64,000 nt of DNA from Fluviicola sp. Lineage in GTDB: Bacteria > Bacteroidota > Bacteroidia > Flavobacteriales_D > Crocinitomicaceae. Position 1 is the first letter of the stretch. Each line of letters starts with the position of its first letter. The notes beneath the pieces were generated by a model, which saw only the letters and a list, made by a program, of their open reading frames with translations, had not been told where the DNA came from and did no database searches. Of this stretch, positions 44,817-54,580 are shown in pieces. A program made the translations under genes and the position numbers. The stretch lies in assembly GCA_002734085.1 (NCBI GenBank), contig NVXV01000011.1:1-64000 (forward strand), written 5' to 3'.

Positions 44817-45839
44817 TTACATTTTTAGACGTGCACTTGGGCTTATAGATTGGTCAGAATAGTTTCCTACTAAATATTGATATCTTCCAGCAATAGCAAT
44901 CATCGCAGCGTTGTCGGTACAATATTCAAATTTAGGAATGTGTATCTTCCAATTTCTTTTCACTCCTTCAGATGTTAACCTTGTTCTTAATGAAGAGTTA
45001 GCAGAAACACCTCCAGCAATAGCTACTTCATCAATATTATATTGTTTTGTTGCCTGAATTAAATTGTCGAATAGAATTTCAATGATTGTTTCTTGAAGAC
45101 TTGCGCAGATATCATTCAAATTATTCTTTACAAAGTTTGGATTGTGCTTTGTTTCTCTTTGTAAAAATTGAAGAACATTCGTTTTTAATCCGCTAAAGCT
45201 AAAATCTAATCCGGGAACTTTTGGTTTACTAAATTTGAATTTATTAGGATCTCCTTCTTTTGCATATTTATCAATAAACGGACCACCGGGATAAGGGATT
45301 CCAAGTAATTTTGCGGTCTTATCAAATGCTTCCCCTGCTGCGTCATCTATTGTCGTTCCAATTACTTCCATATCAAGAAAATCATTTACAACAACAAGTT
45401 GTGTATGTCCCCCTGAGACGGTTAGACAAAGAAATGGGAACTGAGGTTTATCACGCGTTTCATCATCGATAAAATGAGCAAGAACATGACCATGCATGTG
45501 ATTTACTTCGACAAGGGGTTTATTTAATCCAAGAGAAAGTCCTTTAGCAAATGAAGTGCCCACAATCAAGCTACCAAGTAAACCAGGGCCTCTGGTGAAA
45601 GCGATTGCATCTATTTCCTCTTTTTTTATTTTAGCTTTTTTTAACGCCGATTCAATTACGGGTACAATGTTCTGCTGATGTGCTCTGGAAGCTAACTCTG
45701 GAACCACGCCACCGTACTCTTCGTGAACATTTTGGCCTGCAATTTCGTTAGAAAGTATGGTTTCATTTTTGAGTATAGCAGCAGAAGTATCATCACAAGA
45801 TGATTCAATCCCTAAAATGATAATATCTTTATTACCCAA
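44817..45839 (-). CDS. tsaD: tRNA threonylcarbamoyladenosine synthase subunit TsaD
   Basis: The TsaD (YgjD/Gcp) subunit transfers the threonylcarbamoyl group to A37 of ANN-decoding tRNAs. Motifs: ILGIESSCDDTSAAI, the metal-binding HMHGHVLAHF, GGHTQLV, GEAFDKTAKLLG, FSFSGLKT, and AIAGGVSANSSLR with CTDNAAM near the C-terminus. The open frame extends to 45929, but the extension is non-homologous and runs across the start of the divergent gene. A TTG at 45837-45839 gives MGNKDIIILGIESSCDDT and 340 aa, the family's normal length, and a minus-strand -7 box at 45869 makes the longer form untranslatable. TTG is therefore preferred. Confidence 0.93.
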   Translation of the reverse strand: MGNKDIIILGIESSCDDTSAAILKNETILSNEIAGQNVHEEYGGVVPELASRAHQQNIVPVIESALKKAKIKKEEIDAIAFTRGPGLLGSLIVGTSFAKGLSLGLNKPLVEVNHMHGHVLAHFIDDETRDKPQFPFLCLTVSGGHTQLVVVNDFLDMEVIGTTIDDAAGEAFDKTAKLLGIPYPGGPFIDKYAKEGDPNKFKFSKPKVPGLDFSFSGLKTNVLQFLQRETKHNPNFVKNNLNDICASLQETIIEILFDNLIQATKQYNIDEVAIAGGVSANSSLRTRLTSEGVKRNWKIHIPKFEYCTDNAAMIAIAGRYQYLVGNYSDQSISPSARLKM

Positions 45840-45846
45840 CTTTAAA

Positions 45847-45876
45847 TATCTTTGTATATAATTAATGACAAAGTTA
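45847..45876. promoter_or_regulatory. divergent promoter boxes for tsaD and the TamB-like gene
   Basis: Plus strand: TATCTTTG at 45847-45854, 10 bp before the TamB-like ATG (45865). Minus strand: TAACTTTG (plus CAAAGTTA, 45869-45876), 29 bp before the tsaD TTG. Both fit TAnnTTTG, and the minus box lies inside the first codons of the plus gene. Confidence 0.5.
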
Positions 45877-48800
45877 CTGAAAATACTAGGGAAAATCATC
45901 CTAACTTTATTTGAGTTTATTATACTCATCTTAATTGTTCTTGCTTTCTCAATCCGTACATCAACCTTTCAGACTTATCTGGCAAAACAAGGTTCAAGCT
46001 ACTTATCAAAAAAAATTGGATCAGATGTTCAGATAAACAAAGTTTCTATTGTCTTTTTTGATCGTGTATACCTTGAAAAGCTTTATGTGGAAGATCAGCA
46101 TAGTGATACTCTTGCTTATCTCGATGAATTATTTGTCAATGTTGCTGATTTTGATTTATCAAAACTTGAATTTGATGTAGATGAACTTGGGATGTCAAAA
46201 GGAACAGTAAAACTTAAAAAATATGAGCAAGAGGACGATCTGAATTTTCAATTTATTATTGATGCTTTTAAAACAAATGACACGATAAGTGAAGCTCCTG
46301 ATTTTATAGTAAATGTAGATGAAGTAAATCTATCAGACATGATGTTTAGCTTTGAGGACCAAAATAAAAAGGTAAAAGATTTTGGGGTAGATTTCTCACA
46401 TTTGGACTTAAAATCCATTAATCTGGCTGCGTCAGAGGTGAAAATCCTACCAAAAGATTATACTGGAAAAATTGAACGATTGAATTTTCAAGAAAAAAGT
46501 GGGTTTGATATAGTGTCGTTGTCTTCATATGGAGGGTTTGGTGATGACGGTTTAAACTTGAGTGAAACTAAAATTAAAACAAACAATTCTGATATTGATC
46601 TACCTCAATTTGCTCTTAAAATAAATCAGATGTCTGACTTTCAATATTTTGTAGACTCTGTATTATTAGTGGCAGATCTTTCTTCTTCAGATGTTTCTAT
46701 GTACGATGTTTCTCTTTTTGCCCCACAACTTGAAGGGATGAATGAAATAGTCAAAGTAAAAGCAAAAACAAACAATACTGTGAGTGCTTTAAACATTCAG
46801 GATTTAGTTTTAAATATAGGATCGAGTACAGAGATTTCTGGAGATTTTTATTTACCTGACTTCACTAACTTAGACTCAATACAATTTAATCAATTAATAG
46901 CTTCGTACAATATTGCGGTAGAAGACATCGAATCAGTCCGATTACCATATAGTGCATCAAAAGACTACATTGAAATAAATAATTCTGTAAAAGGTTTAAA
47001 CTATGTGAAAGGGAAAAATTTATTGGTAAAAGGAAAACTCCACGATTTAATTATAGAGCCCCACCATTTTTTTACTGGAATTGGAAATGTAAACTTTACA
47101 GAGCCTTTATTGATGACGAGCGACTCAACTTTTTCAACAATAACCATAATACCCCAAGGAAAAGGTGTTAGACCAATTTACATTGATGATTTTGATATTT
47201 CAAAATTGACTTCTTCTAATGAAGTCGGTCATGTGAATGGAAGTGTAGGTTTAAAAAAGTTTTCCCTTAAAGACAATGTCATAAAAACGGAAACAGTAAA
47301 TGGAATATTCAGAAAAACAGAAATTTTTGGATATCCTTATGAATACATATTTGTAGATAAAGTTGATTATAGCTTGGATCAAAATGTAAAAACTGGAATC
47401 AACAGTATCGATGGGATGGTATATGTACGTGATGACAATTTGGATATGACTTTTAACGGAGCGGCATCTATAGGCAAAGAAACTCAAGTAAATGCTATTA
47501 TTGACTTGGAGTGTGCACATTTGTCAATGATTCATCCTTCTTTAAAGGATAGAGGTGAGATGTATGCTAGAATGAAAGTATATGGAAATGGTGCGTCTTT
47601 TAAAGAATTATATGGACAATTAGATATTGATACATTATATTATGCAGAAAATGATGAAAACTTTTCTTTAGAGAACTTTTCTGCAGAAGTTACTAGGACT
47701 TTAGAAGAGGATATTCTTGATATTAAGTCCAGTATCGTAGATGCTCATTTACAAGGGAAAATAGATATTGAATTATTTAAAGATAATGTCATGTATCAAA
47801 TCGCCAATATTTTCCCAGCCTTTTTTCCTGTAAGACGAGAGGTGGCTGATCTAAAAAGTGAATTTGAATATAAAGTTGACGTTAAAAGTGTAAACCCCAT
47901 ATTAGAAGTTTTCTACCCGAAATTACAAATTGCTGATAGTACTGTAATAGACGGTTCTTATAACGGAGAGAATAACAGTTTTAATCTGAATGCTACTTCA
48001 AATTTTGTTGTTTATGAAAACGTTCGTATGAATAACATTTACGCATATCAGGATGTTTCAAGTGAGGAGTTATATGCATTATTGCAAGTCGAACAGTTTC
48101 TATTGAATGATTCACTGACTTTTCAAGAAATACAATTTACTGGTATTGCAGATGACGGTTTATTGGATTCGGATTTAGTCTTTCACAATACAAAAGATTC
48201 GATGTCACAGGTACAGTGGGACACGTATCTACAAAATAATTATGGGTTTGATATAGTAATGCATCCTTCTGAATTTATAATTAATCAACACGAGTGGAGC
48301 TTAAATCAAAATGCATTTTTGAGTTATTCAGACCAATGCTTTACTATTAACCAACTTAAGCTAGAAAGAGAAGAACAATATATATCCCTTAATGGTATGT
48401 TGTCGGATTATTCTGAAGACCATCTGAATATTGATATAATGAATTTGGATCTAGAAGACCTTAGTTTGTTCTTAGGGGAAGAGACAAATATTTCTGGTGA
48501 GGCGAATATAGTCGGCTATATTTCAAACCCATTCAAAGGCTTTAAATTTTCAGGAGAATCTATTATTGAGGGACTTTATATAAATGAAACAGAAGTTGGA
48601 GATGTTAGTTTTTCGGCTGATTATCTGGCAGAATCTGACAAAATAAATATGTTTGGTGATATCTTTTATAAGAGGGAGCGAACATTTCAATTTGAAGGAG
48701 ACTACATAGTTAAAGATAAGGAAGAGGACAGGCTTGATTTCGAAATGAATTTTAAAAACACTGATATTAGTGTGGTAAATGAGTTTTTGGATCCAGAAGT

Positions 48801-50502
48801 AGTTTCAGATCTTCAAGGAAAACTAAACGGTACTTTCGATTTAAACGGTACGATAAAGAAGCCAGAACTTACAGGAACAATTGACTTCAACGATGGGAAA
48901 GCTAACCTAGCACTTCTTGGCGCTGACTTTTTCTTTGATGGTGAAGTTGAATCTGTAGTAGATGGAATATATATAAACAGGATGCCAATTTCAGATAAAG
49001 AAGGTAATACAGGTTTTATAAATGGTACATTGTTTCATGAAAACTTCTCCAACTTCTTATTTGAATTAGTATTTAATTTAACTGACCATCCAACTGAAAG
49101 AGACCCTAAAGACAGGTCTAGACCTAAGAAAATAGATCGATTCTTAGTAATCGAAACAGAATACTCAGAAGATAGCCCTTATTATGGTACAGCTTACGTT
49201 ACAGGTAACGCTAACATTAGTGGGTACGCGGATAATCTATCTATTTCTGTGGATGCGAAAACAAAACGGAGTACAAAGATAAATTTTCCTATGTATGGGC
49301 CTACACAAGTGGAACAAGCTGGTTTCGTAACTTTTAAAAGGCCAGAGGGTGAACAAATTGTTATAGAAGATAAAATTGATTTTACAGGTATTGATCTATC
49401 GTTGAAGTTTGACATCACTCCAGAGGCAGAAGTGAAATTAATTTTCGATGAAAATATTGGAGATGAAATTACTGCGCGTGGAGAAGGAGATATAGTTATG
49501 AATGTAGATAAATATGGAGATCTTGCCATAAACGGAACGTATACGGTTACGGATGGATATTATGATTTCAATCTGGCAAGTGGTGCTTATAAGCAAAAAT
49601 TTATTATTAAACCTGGTGGTACGGTGCGTTGGTTAGGAGATCCTTATGAAGCTTATTTAGACATTGAAACCTATTATAAAACGAATGCTAATTTATCTGT
49701 AGTGATGCCAGATGTACTTGAAAATAAGTCTTCAGAGAATGAAGAGATTCATTCTTATCTTTATCTACGGGGAAATATGATGAATCCTGAAATTACGTTT
49801 GATTTAGAAGCACCAAAAGCTTCTGAGTCTGGGAAAGCCGTAATCGCTAGGATTAGGTCTGATCGAGATGAACTAAATAAGCAGTTCTTCTCACTCTTAG
49901 TTACCAAAGGCTTTTTACCGTTGAGTGGTCAGCAAGGACAAGATGGTGGAAGCGGGAGTGCTTTGCTTGATTTGGCAGCAACACAAATAAATTCCGTATT
50001 GGGAAAGGTTTCTGAAAACTATAAACTTAATGTAAATTTAGAAAACGATAACTTATCTGGACAGTTTGCGGGAGAATTTGGGGTGTCAAAAGAGTTTTTG
50101 GATGATCGATTAATTCTAACTGGATCGCTTGGAGTTGGTGGTGTTAGAGAGGATGGCACTGAAAATCAGAGTGGAGTTGGGGGACAGAATAATACACTTG
50201 TAGATCTTGAGGTTGAGTATTTATTGAATGAGAAAGGAACGTTCCGTGTGAGTGTATTTAATGAGTCCAATAATAATACAGTCATACAAGATAATAATCG
50301 TGGGCAATACACTCAAGGTGTAGGGATTAGTTATAAAGAAGATTTTCATAGCTTAGAAGACTTCAAGTTAGCACAATTTTTTGCAAATTTGTTTCGGAAA
50401 AAGGAAAACAGGGTAGATCTTCGGGAAGATGATGATAATAGAGTTCCAATTCCTGAGAAAAAAATTGAAGAACACAAAAACGCAATAAAAGAAGAAGAAT
50501 GA
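45865..50502 (+). CDS. TamB-like translocation/assembly module protein
   Basis: A 1545-aa envelope protein. One N-terminal membrane anchor (about 8-33, ILGKIILTLFEFIILILIVLAFS) is followed by a very long beta-rich region of repeated short strands, as in AsmA/TamB bridge proteins, and by the TamB (DUF490) domain in the last 400 residues (LAINGTYTVTDGYYDFNLAS, EAYLDIETYYKTNANLSVVMPD, YLYLRGNMMNPEITFDL, FFSLLVTKGFLPLSG). It probably spans the periplasm and moves lipid or helps insert outer-membrane proteins. Its usual position divergent from tsaD is kept, and it overlaps accC by 4 nt. No TamA partner is in the window. Confidence 0.9.
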   Translation: MTKLLKILGKIILTLFEFIILILIVLAFSIRTSTFQTYLAKQGSSYLSKKIGSDVQINKVSIVFFDRVYLEKLYVEDQHSDTLAYLDELFVNVADFDLSKLEFDVDELGMSKGTVKLKKYEQEDDLNFQFIIDAFKTNDTISEAPDFIVNVDEVNLSDMMFSFEDQNKKVKDFGVDFSHLDLKSINLAASEVKILPKDYTGKIERLNFQEKSGFDIVSLSSYGGFGDDGLNLSETKIKTNNSDIDLPQFALKINQMSDFQYFVDSVLLVADLSSSDVSMYDVSLFAPQLEGMNEIVKVKAKTNNTVSALNIQDLVLNIGSSTEISGDFYLPDFTNLDSIQFNQLIASYNIAVEDIESVRLPYSASKDYIEINNSVKGLNYVKGKNLLVKGKLHDLIIEPHHFFTGIGNVNFTEPLLMTSDSTFSTITIIPQGKGVRPIYIDDFDISKLTSSNEVGHVNGSVGLKKFSLKDNVIKTETVNGIFRKTEIFGYPYEYIFVDKVDYSLDQNVKTGINSIDGMVYVRDDNLDMTFNGAASIGKETQVNAIIDLECAHLSMIHPSLKDRGEMYARMKVYGNGASFKELYGQLDIDTLYYAENDENFSLENFSAEVTRTLEEDILDIKSSIVDAHLQGKIDIELFKDNVMYQIANIFPAFFPVRREVADLKSEFEYKVDVKSVNPILEVFYPKLQIADSTVIDGSYNGENNSFNLNATSNFVVYENVRMNNIYAYQDVSSEELYALLQVEQFLLNDSLTFQEIQFTGIADDGLLDSDLVFHNTKDSMSQVQWDTYLQNNYGFDIVMHPSEFIINQHEWSLNQNAFLSYSDQCFTINQLKLEREEQYISLNGMLSDYSEDHLNIDIMNLDLEDLSLFLGEETNISGEANIVGYISNPFKGFKFSGESIIEGLYINETEVGDVSFSADYLAESDKINMFGDIFYKRERTFQFEGDYIVKDKEEDRLDFEMNFKNTDISVVNEFLDPEVVSDLQGKLNGTFDLNGTIKKPELTGTIDFNDGKANLALLGADFFFDGEVESVVDGIYINRMPISDKEGNTGFINGTLFHENFSNFLFELVFNLTDHPTERDPKDRSRPKKIDRFLVIETEYSEDSPYYGTAYVTGNANISGYADNLSISVDAKTKRSTKINFPMYGPTQVEQAGFVTFKRPEGEQIVIEDKIDFTGIDLSLKFDITPEAEVKLIFDENIGDEITARGEGDIVMNVDKYGDLAINGTYTVTDGYYDFNLASGAYKQKFIIKPGGTVRWLGDPYEAYLDIETYYKTNANLSVVMPDVLENKSSENEEIHSYLYLRGNMMNPEITFDLEAPKASESGKAVIARIRSDRDELNKQFFSLLVTKGFLPLSGQQGQDGGSGSALLDLAATQINSVLGKVSENYKLNVNLENDNLSGQFAGEFGVSKEFLDDRLILTGSLGVGGVREDGTENQSGVGGQNNTLVDLEVEYLLNEKGTFRVSVFNESNNNTVIQDNNRGQYTQGVGISYKEDFHSLEDFKLAQFFANLFRKKENRVDLREDDDNRVPIPEKKIEEHKNAIKEEE

Positions 50503-51959
50503 AAAAAGTATTAGTAGCAAATAGAGGAGAAATTGCAAGAAGAGTAATTCGTACATTAAAGAAAATGAATATCAAATCTGTTGCAGTATATTCTGCAGCA
50601 GATGAGAACGCTCCATTCGTATTAGAAGCAGACGAGTCAGTTTGTATTGGTCCAGCACCTTCTTCAGAGAGCTATTTAGTACAAGAAAATATATTAAAGG
50701 TTTGTAAAGATCTTAATGTGGACGGGATTCACCCAGGTTATGGATTTTTATCGGAGAATGCTGATTTTGCTGAAAATGTAAGGAAAGCTGGAATTACTTT
50801 GATCGGTCCTTCTGCGAAGGCGATGAAGTTGATGGGAGACAAATTGAGCGCTAAACAGGCTGTTAAAGCTTATGATGTTCCCTTAGTTCCAGGTATAGAC
50901 GAAGCAGTTTCTGATTTCAAAGAAGCCGAAAAAATTGCAAAACAAATTGGCTTTCCTGTGTTAATCAAAGCTTCTGCCGGTGGTGGAGGAAAAGGGATGC
51001 GTTTAGTTGAAAAAGAAGAAGATATGCAGGAGCAAATGCAATTAGCGCAATCTGAAGCGCGCTCTTCTTTTGGAGATGATGCTGTTTTTGTAGAGAAATT
51101 TGTCACTAAACCACGTCATATTGAAATCCAAATATTTGCTGATAATCACGGTAATATGGTGCATTTGTTTGAACGTGAGTGTAGTATTCAACGTCGTCAT
51201 CAAAAAGTGATAGAAGAGGCGCCAAGTGCTGTCTTAACGCCAGAATTAAGAGAGAAAATGGGACAGTCTGCGTGCGACGTTGCTAAAGCTTGTGATTATT
51301 CAGGAGCAGGTACAGTAGAGTTCTTACTTGATGCTAACCACGATTTCTTTTTCTTGGAGATGAATACTCGTCTGCAAGTTGAGCATCCAGTTACTGAAGA
51401 AATTACAGGTTTAGACCTTGTGGAATGGCAAATCCGAGTTGCTCGTGATGAGAAATTGCCCAAATCACAAAATGAACTATCTATTAAAGGTCATGCAATG
51501 GAGGTGAGGGTTTATGCTGAAGATGCATTAAATAATTTCACACCTGATATTGGTACCTTAAGAAGATATCAAAAGCCAGAGGCGGATTATATTCGAATTG
51601 ATGATGCTTTTGAGGAGGGAATGGATATTCCAATTTATTATGATCCAATGATTGCTAAGCTTGTAACCTGGGGAGAGAATAGGGAAGAGGCAATCGATAG
51701 AATGATTGAAGCTATTGATCACTACGAAATTTCAGGACTCAGAACTACTTTAGATTTTGGAAAATATGTTATGAAACATCCTGCATTTAGAAGTGGAGAC
51801 TTTGATACAAATTTCATTAAGCACTATTTTGAAGACCCAAAAATTATGCTTGAAGCACAAGAGGAAGAAAAAAGAGCGCTTGTTGCTTCAGTGGATGAAA
51901 TTTGGAACCATTTGAAAGAGGTGAAGAAGAAAGAGTTTGCCTCTAAATTGATTGATTAG
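50499..51959 (+). CDS. accC: biotin carboxylase subunit (AccC-like)
   Basis: A 486-aa ATP-grasp enzyme that carboxylates biotin on a carrier protein. The N-terminal domain begins KKVLVANRGEIARRVIRTLK; ATP-binding shows KASAGGGGKGMRLVEK, catalytic and metal sites FLEMNTRLQVEHPVTEEITG, and the C-terminal domain HAMEVRVYAEDALNNFTPDIG. There is no fused biotinyl domain, and no accB or carboxyltransferase gene lies nearby, so it may serve acetyl-CoA, propionyl-CoA or another carboxylase. It starts inside an ATGA overlap with the TamB-like gene. The C-terminal tail of about 40 residues is charged. Confidence 0.93.
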   Translation: MKKVLVANRGEIARRVIRTLKKMNIKSVAVYSAADENAPFVLEADESVCIGPAPSSESYLVQENILKVCKDLNVDGIHPGYGFLSENADFAENVRKAGITLIGPSAKAMKLMGDKLSAKQAVKAYDVPLVPGIDEAVSDFKEAEKIAKQIGFPVLIKASAGGGGKGMRLVEKEEDMQEQMQLAQSEARSSFGDDAVFVEKFVTKPRHIEIQIFADNHGNMVHLFERECSIQRRHQKVIEEAPSAVLTPELREKMGQSACDVAKACDYSGAGTVEFLLDANHDFFFLEMNTRLQVEHPVTEEITGLDLVEWQIRVARDEKLPKSQNELSIKGHAMEVRVYAEDALNNFTPDIGTLRRYQKPEADYIRIDDAFEEGMDIPIYYDPMIAKLVTWGENREEAIDRMIEAIDHYEISGLRTTLDFGKYVMKHPAFRSGDFDTNFIKHYFEDPKIMLEAQEEEKRALVASVDEIWNHLKEVKKKEFASKLID

Positions 51960-51996
51960 TTACATAATTATTAAACGATTAGATTGATGAACTGAT

Positions 51997-52024
51997 GTAG
52001 AGACGCACGGCCGTGCGTCTCTAC
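51997..52024. repeat. 28-bp perfect palindrome (repeat copy 1)
   Basis: Arms GTAGAGACGCACGG and its exact complement, centred on GGCC. Related to the palindromes at 52201-52228 and 61207-61234. It can form a stem but has only a short T-run. Confidence 0.9.
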
Positions 52025-52049
52025 TTTCTTAAACAAACAGTATAACGTG

Positions 52050-52154
52050 TTTGGAATACATGATGTCTTCTTTGAGATGCGCAATACCTTGTTTCAGATG
52101 CACGAAACCCTGTTTCACGTGTATTATGCCTACTTGAAGATGTGAAATACCATG
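52050..52154. repeat. five imperfect 21-bp tandem repeats
   Basis: Units start at 52050, 52071, 52092, 52113 and 52134. Units 2, 3 and 5 share 16 of 21 positions pairwise (2-3, 2-5), for example TTTGAGATGCGCAATACCTT and TTTCAGATGCACGAAACCCT. The array lies between the two related palindromes. No frame is open across all units: the frame giving LRCAIPC/FRCTKPC is stopped in the last unit. Confidence 0.75.
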
Positions 52155-52188
52155 TTGGCAGACAACTGACAGCTGATTGAGAAGTAGA

Positions 52189-52240
52189 GATAAAAAAAAT
52201 GTAGAGACAAACGGTCGTTTGTCTCTACATTTTTTTTATC
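52189..52240. terminator. 52-bp palindrome (repeat copy 2), bidirectional terminator
   Basis: The inner arms GTAGAGACAAACG / CGTTTGTCTCTAC (13 bp, GT centre, 52201-52228) are extended by GATAAAAAAAAT / ATTTTTTTTATC, giving 25-bp perfect arms. The A/T runs flank the GC-richer stem on both sides, so it should terminate accC on the plus strand and the M1 peptidase on the minus strand. Confidence 0.8.
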
Positions 52241-52258
52241 TAATATTTATATTATATA

Positions 52259-54571
52259 CTATTCACCTTCTTCCAATCTGCGCTGTCTCTGTATAGGATT
52301 CTCTTGTGGTCTATTTTCACGGAACAAGTTGAATTTACTAGGGTCAACCTTTTTTGGCCAGCTATTGTTGCTTAAATTTGTATCACCTGTTTCGAGGAAA
52401 GGATCAACTTGAAAAGAGGTTACCTCTTTGTCAAAGATAAATACTTTCGAAACGTGGTAATTATCCATTTTCCAAATTTCAGCTGGAATTCTAATTACTT
52501 CTGTAGACTCGTCTTTAAATGTAACTTCAATAATCAAAGGCATTACTAATCCACCAATATTATCAAACTGAAGTTCATAAAAATGTTTTCCACTATTCAA
52601 TAGCTCAATATCCTTATCACTCAATTGAGATTTTAACTCTTCGTATTCCTTATAGTCAAGCGCATCAACTTTATAGATATCTCTTTTGTTGTAAAAATCT
52701 TTAAGTTCAGGCTTTTTCTCCGTCATCGTTTCTTTGACTTCCTTTTCATTTCGAGTTTCACCTATGTGGACATCACTGTTTTCGTCTTGTTCTTTTTGGA
52801 AAGCTTTCTCAATATCTGGATTTCCAGTATTTAATTGAAACCATTTTACACTGGAAAGTGAGATGTCTACGTGATCTGTTGTGTAGAACCAACCTCTCCA
52901 AAACCAGTCCAAATCCACTGCTGATGCGTCTTCCATAGTTCTAAAGAAATCAGCTGGCGTGGGATGTTTAAATGCCCATCTTTCACAATAAATTTTGAAA
53001 GCATAATCAAATAACTCTCTACCCATAACCGTTTCTCTTAAAATATTGAGAGCGGTTGCTGGTTTCCCATAAGCATTATTTCCAAATTGCCAGATAGACT
53101 CTGAGTTAGTCATAATAGGGGAGATGTACGTTTTATCTCCTCCCATATAGTTAGCGATAAGGTGTGCAGGCCCTCTCCTAGAAGGATAATCACGCTCCCA
53201 TTCCTGTTCAGTAAGATACTGTACGAAAGTATTTAAACCTTCATCCATCCAAGTCCATTGTCTTTCGTCAGAGTTTATGATCATAGGGAAGAAGTTATGC
53301 CCAACCTCGTGGATGATAACTCCTAACATCCCATATTTCGTTCTTTCACTATAAGTTCCATCGGGCTCTGGTCGACCACCGTTAAAACAGATCATAGGAT
53401 ACTCCATACCAATAGACTTTGCATGAATCGAAATGGCAACTGGGTATGGGTAGTCTATTGTATACTTTGAATAAACTTTTAAAGTATGCGCAACAACCTC
53501 TGTGGAGTATTGCTCCCAAAGTGGGTTTCCTTCTTTTGGATAGAAAGACATAGCCATAATTGATTTGCCACCAATTTTTACGGGCATCACGTCCCAAATA
53601 AACTTGCGAGAAGAAGCAAAAGCAAAATCACGGACGTTCTCAGCAGTGAAATTCCACGTTTTCTTACCTGATGCTTTTTCTTTCTCGTTCTCTTCAGCTT
53701 CCTCTTGAGTTACAATTAGAGTTGGTTTGTCGAAGTTAGATGCAGCTTCTTTTAATCTATTTCTTTGTTCAGAAGTCAGTACAGAGCTTTCATTTTGAAG
53801 TACGCCAGTAGCTGAAACTATGTGATCTTCTGGTACAGTAATTTTTACATCGTAGTCCCCGAAAGGTAATGTAAACTCACCACGACCTAGAAATTGCTTG
53901 TTTTGCCATCCTTCTACATCGTTGTAAACACACATTCTTGGAAACCATTGTGCAATTGTATATAAGTAATTGTCTTCATCTTCAAAGTATTCATAACCTG
54001 AGCGACCACCAATTTTCATTCGATCGTTGATGTTGTACCACCATTTTAAATCAAAACTAATTGATCCTCCAGGTTTTAGAGGTTTATCTAAGTCAATTCG
54101 AAGCATTGTTTTGTTAATGGCAAAATTCATATCTTCACCATTGGTAGCTTTCACATATTCAATTTTGTATCCTCCATCAAATTCAAACATTTTTCGATGA
54201 ACAGCACCGAGACTTCTAAAATCTTCCATACGTTCAACTTGAATAAGTTTACTATCAGAATTTATAGAACGCATATTTTGGTCGAGTTGTAACCACAAAT
54301 ACTCTAGTTGATCTGGAGAGTTGTTAACGTAGGTTATACGTTCTTTTCCTTTAATAACTTGTTCTTCATCAACTAACTCTACTTCAATATCATAGTTTGC
54401 AACTTGTTGATAATATTCATGACCTGGCGCACCTGAAGCCGTTCTGTAAGTATTAGGTGTTGGCAATTCTTGATATAACTGTCTAAATTTATTAGTGTTT
54501 ATATTTTCGTTGATCTGAGCGAATAAACTCGACGTAAATGCCAATGCTAGTATCAGTACAATTCTTTTCAT
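52259..54571 (-). CDS. secreted M1-family metallopeptidase
   Basis: A 770-aa exported zinc aminopeptidase-like enzyme. Signal peptide about 1-18. The N-terminal beta domain (about 50-300) leads to the catalytic domain; the zinc site is IIHEVGHNFFPMII (about residue 420) with the third ligand Glu in WTWMDEGLNTF 18 residues on, the HExxH-18-E pattern of gluzincins. YGKPATALNIL and a DADWFWRGWF-type segment (VDLDWFWRGWFY) match the M1 class with C-terminal helices. The C-terminal 150 residues are charged. A DUF6702 gene lies 9 nt upstream on the same strand, a usual partner in Flavobacteriia. Confidence 0.93.
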   Translation of the reverse strand: MKRIVLILALAFTSSLFAQINENINTNKFRQLYQELPTPNTYRTASGAPGHEYYQQVANYDIEVELVDEEQVIKGKERITYVNNSPDQLEYLWLQLDQNMRSINSDSKLIQVERMEDFRSLGAVHRKMFEFDGGYKIEYVKATNGEDMNFAINKTMLRIDLDKPLKPGGSISFDLKWWYNINDRMKIGGRSGYEYFEDEDNYLYTIAQWFPRMCVYNDVEGWQNKQFLGRGEFTLPFGDYDVKITVPEDHIVSATGVLQNESSVLTSEQRNRLKEAASNFDKPTLIVTQEEAEENEKEKASGKKTWNFTAENVRDFAFASSRKFIWDVMPVKIGGKSIMAMSFYPKEGNPLWEQYSTEVVAHTLKVYSKYTIDYPYPVAISIHAKSIGMEYPMICFNGGRPEPDGTYSERTKYGMLGVIIHEVGHNFFPMIINSDERQWTWMDEGLNTFVQYLTEQEWERDYPSRRGPAHLIANYMGGDKTYISPIMTNSESIWQFGNNAYGKPATALNILRETVMGRELFDYAFKIYCERWAFKHPTPADFFRTMEDASAVDLDWFWRGWFYTTDHVDISLSSVKWFQLNTGNPDIEKAFQKEQDENSDVHIGETRNEKEVKETMTEKKPELKDFYNKRDIYKVDALDYKEYEELKSQLSDKDIELLNSGKHFYELQFDNIGGLVMPLIIEVTFKDESTEVIRIPAEIWKMDNYHVSKVFIFDKEVTSFQVDPFLETGDTNLSNNSWPKKVDPSKFNLFRENRPQENPIQRQRRLEEGE

Positions 54572-54580
54572 TCTCTTATA

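Noticed and set aside
45840-45929. N-terminal extension of TsaD to an upstream ATG
   Set aside because: It is non-homologous, makes the protein 30 residues too long and lies upstream of the likely transcription start.
52050-52154. CRISPR-like array
   Set aside because: The 21-bp units are directly adjacent with no unique spacers and are only about 75% alike, so this is a tandem repeat, not a CRISPR.
52059-52175. Cys-rich peptide frame (SLRCAIPCFRCTKPC) across the 21-bp units
   Set aside because: A TGA interrupts it in the last unit and it has no promoter of its own; the 7-codon period follows from the 21-bp repeat.
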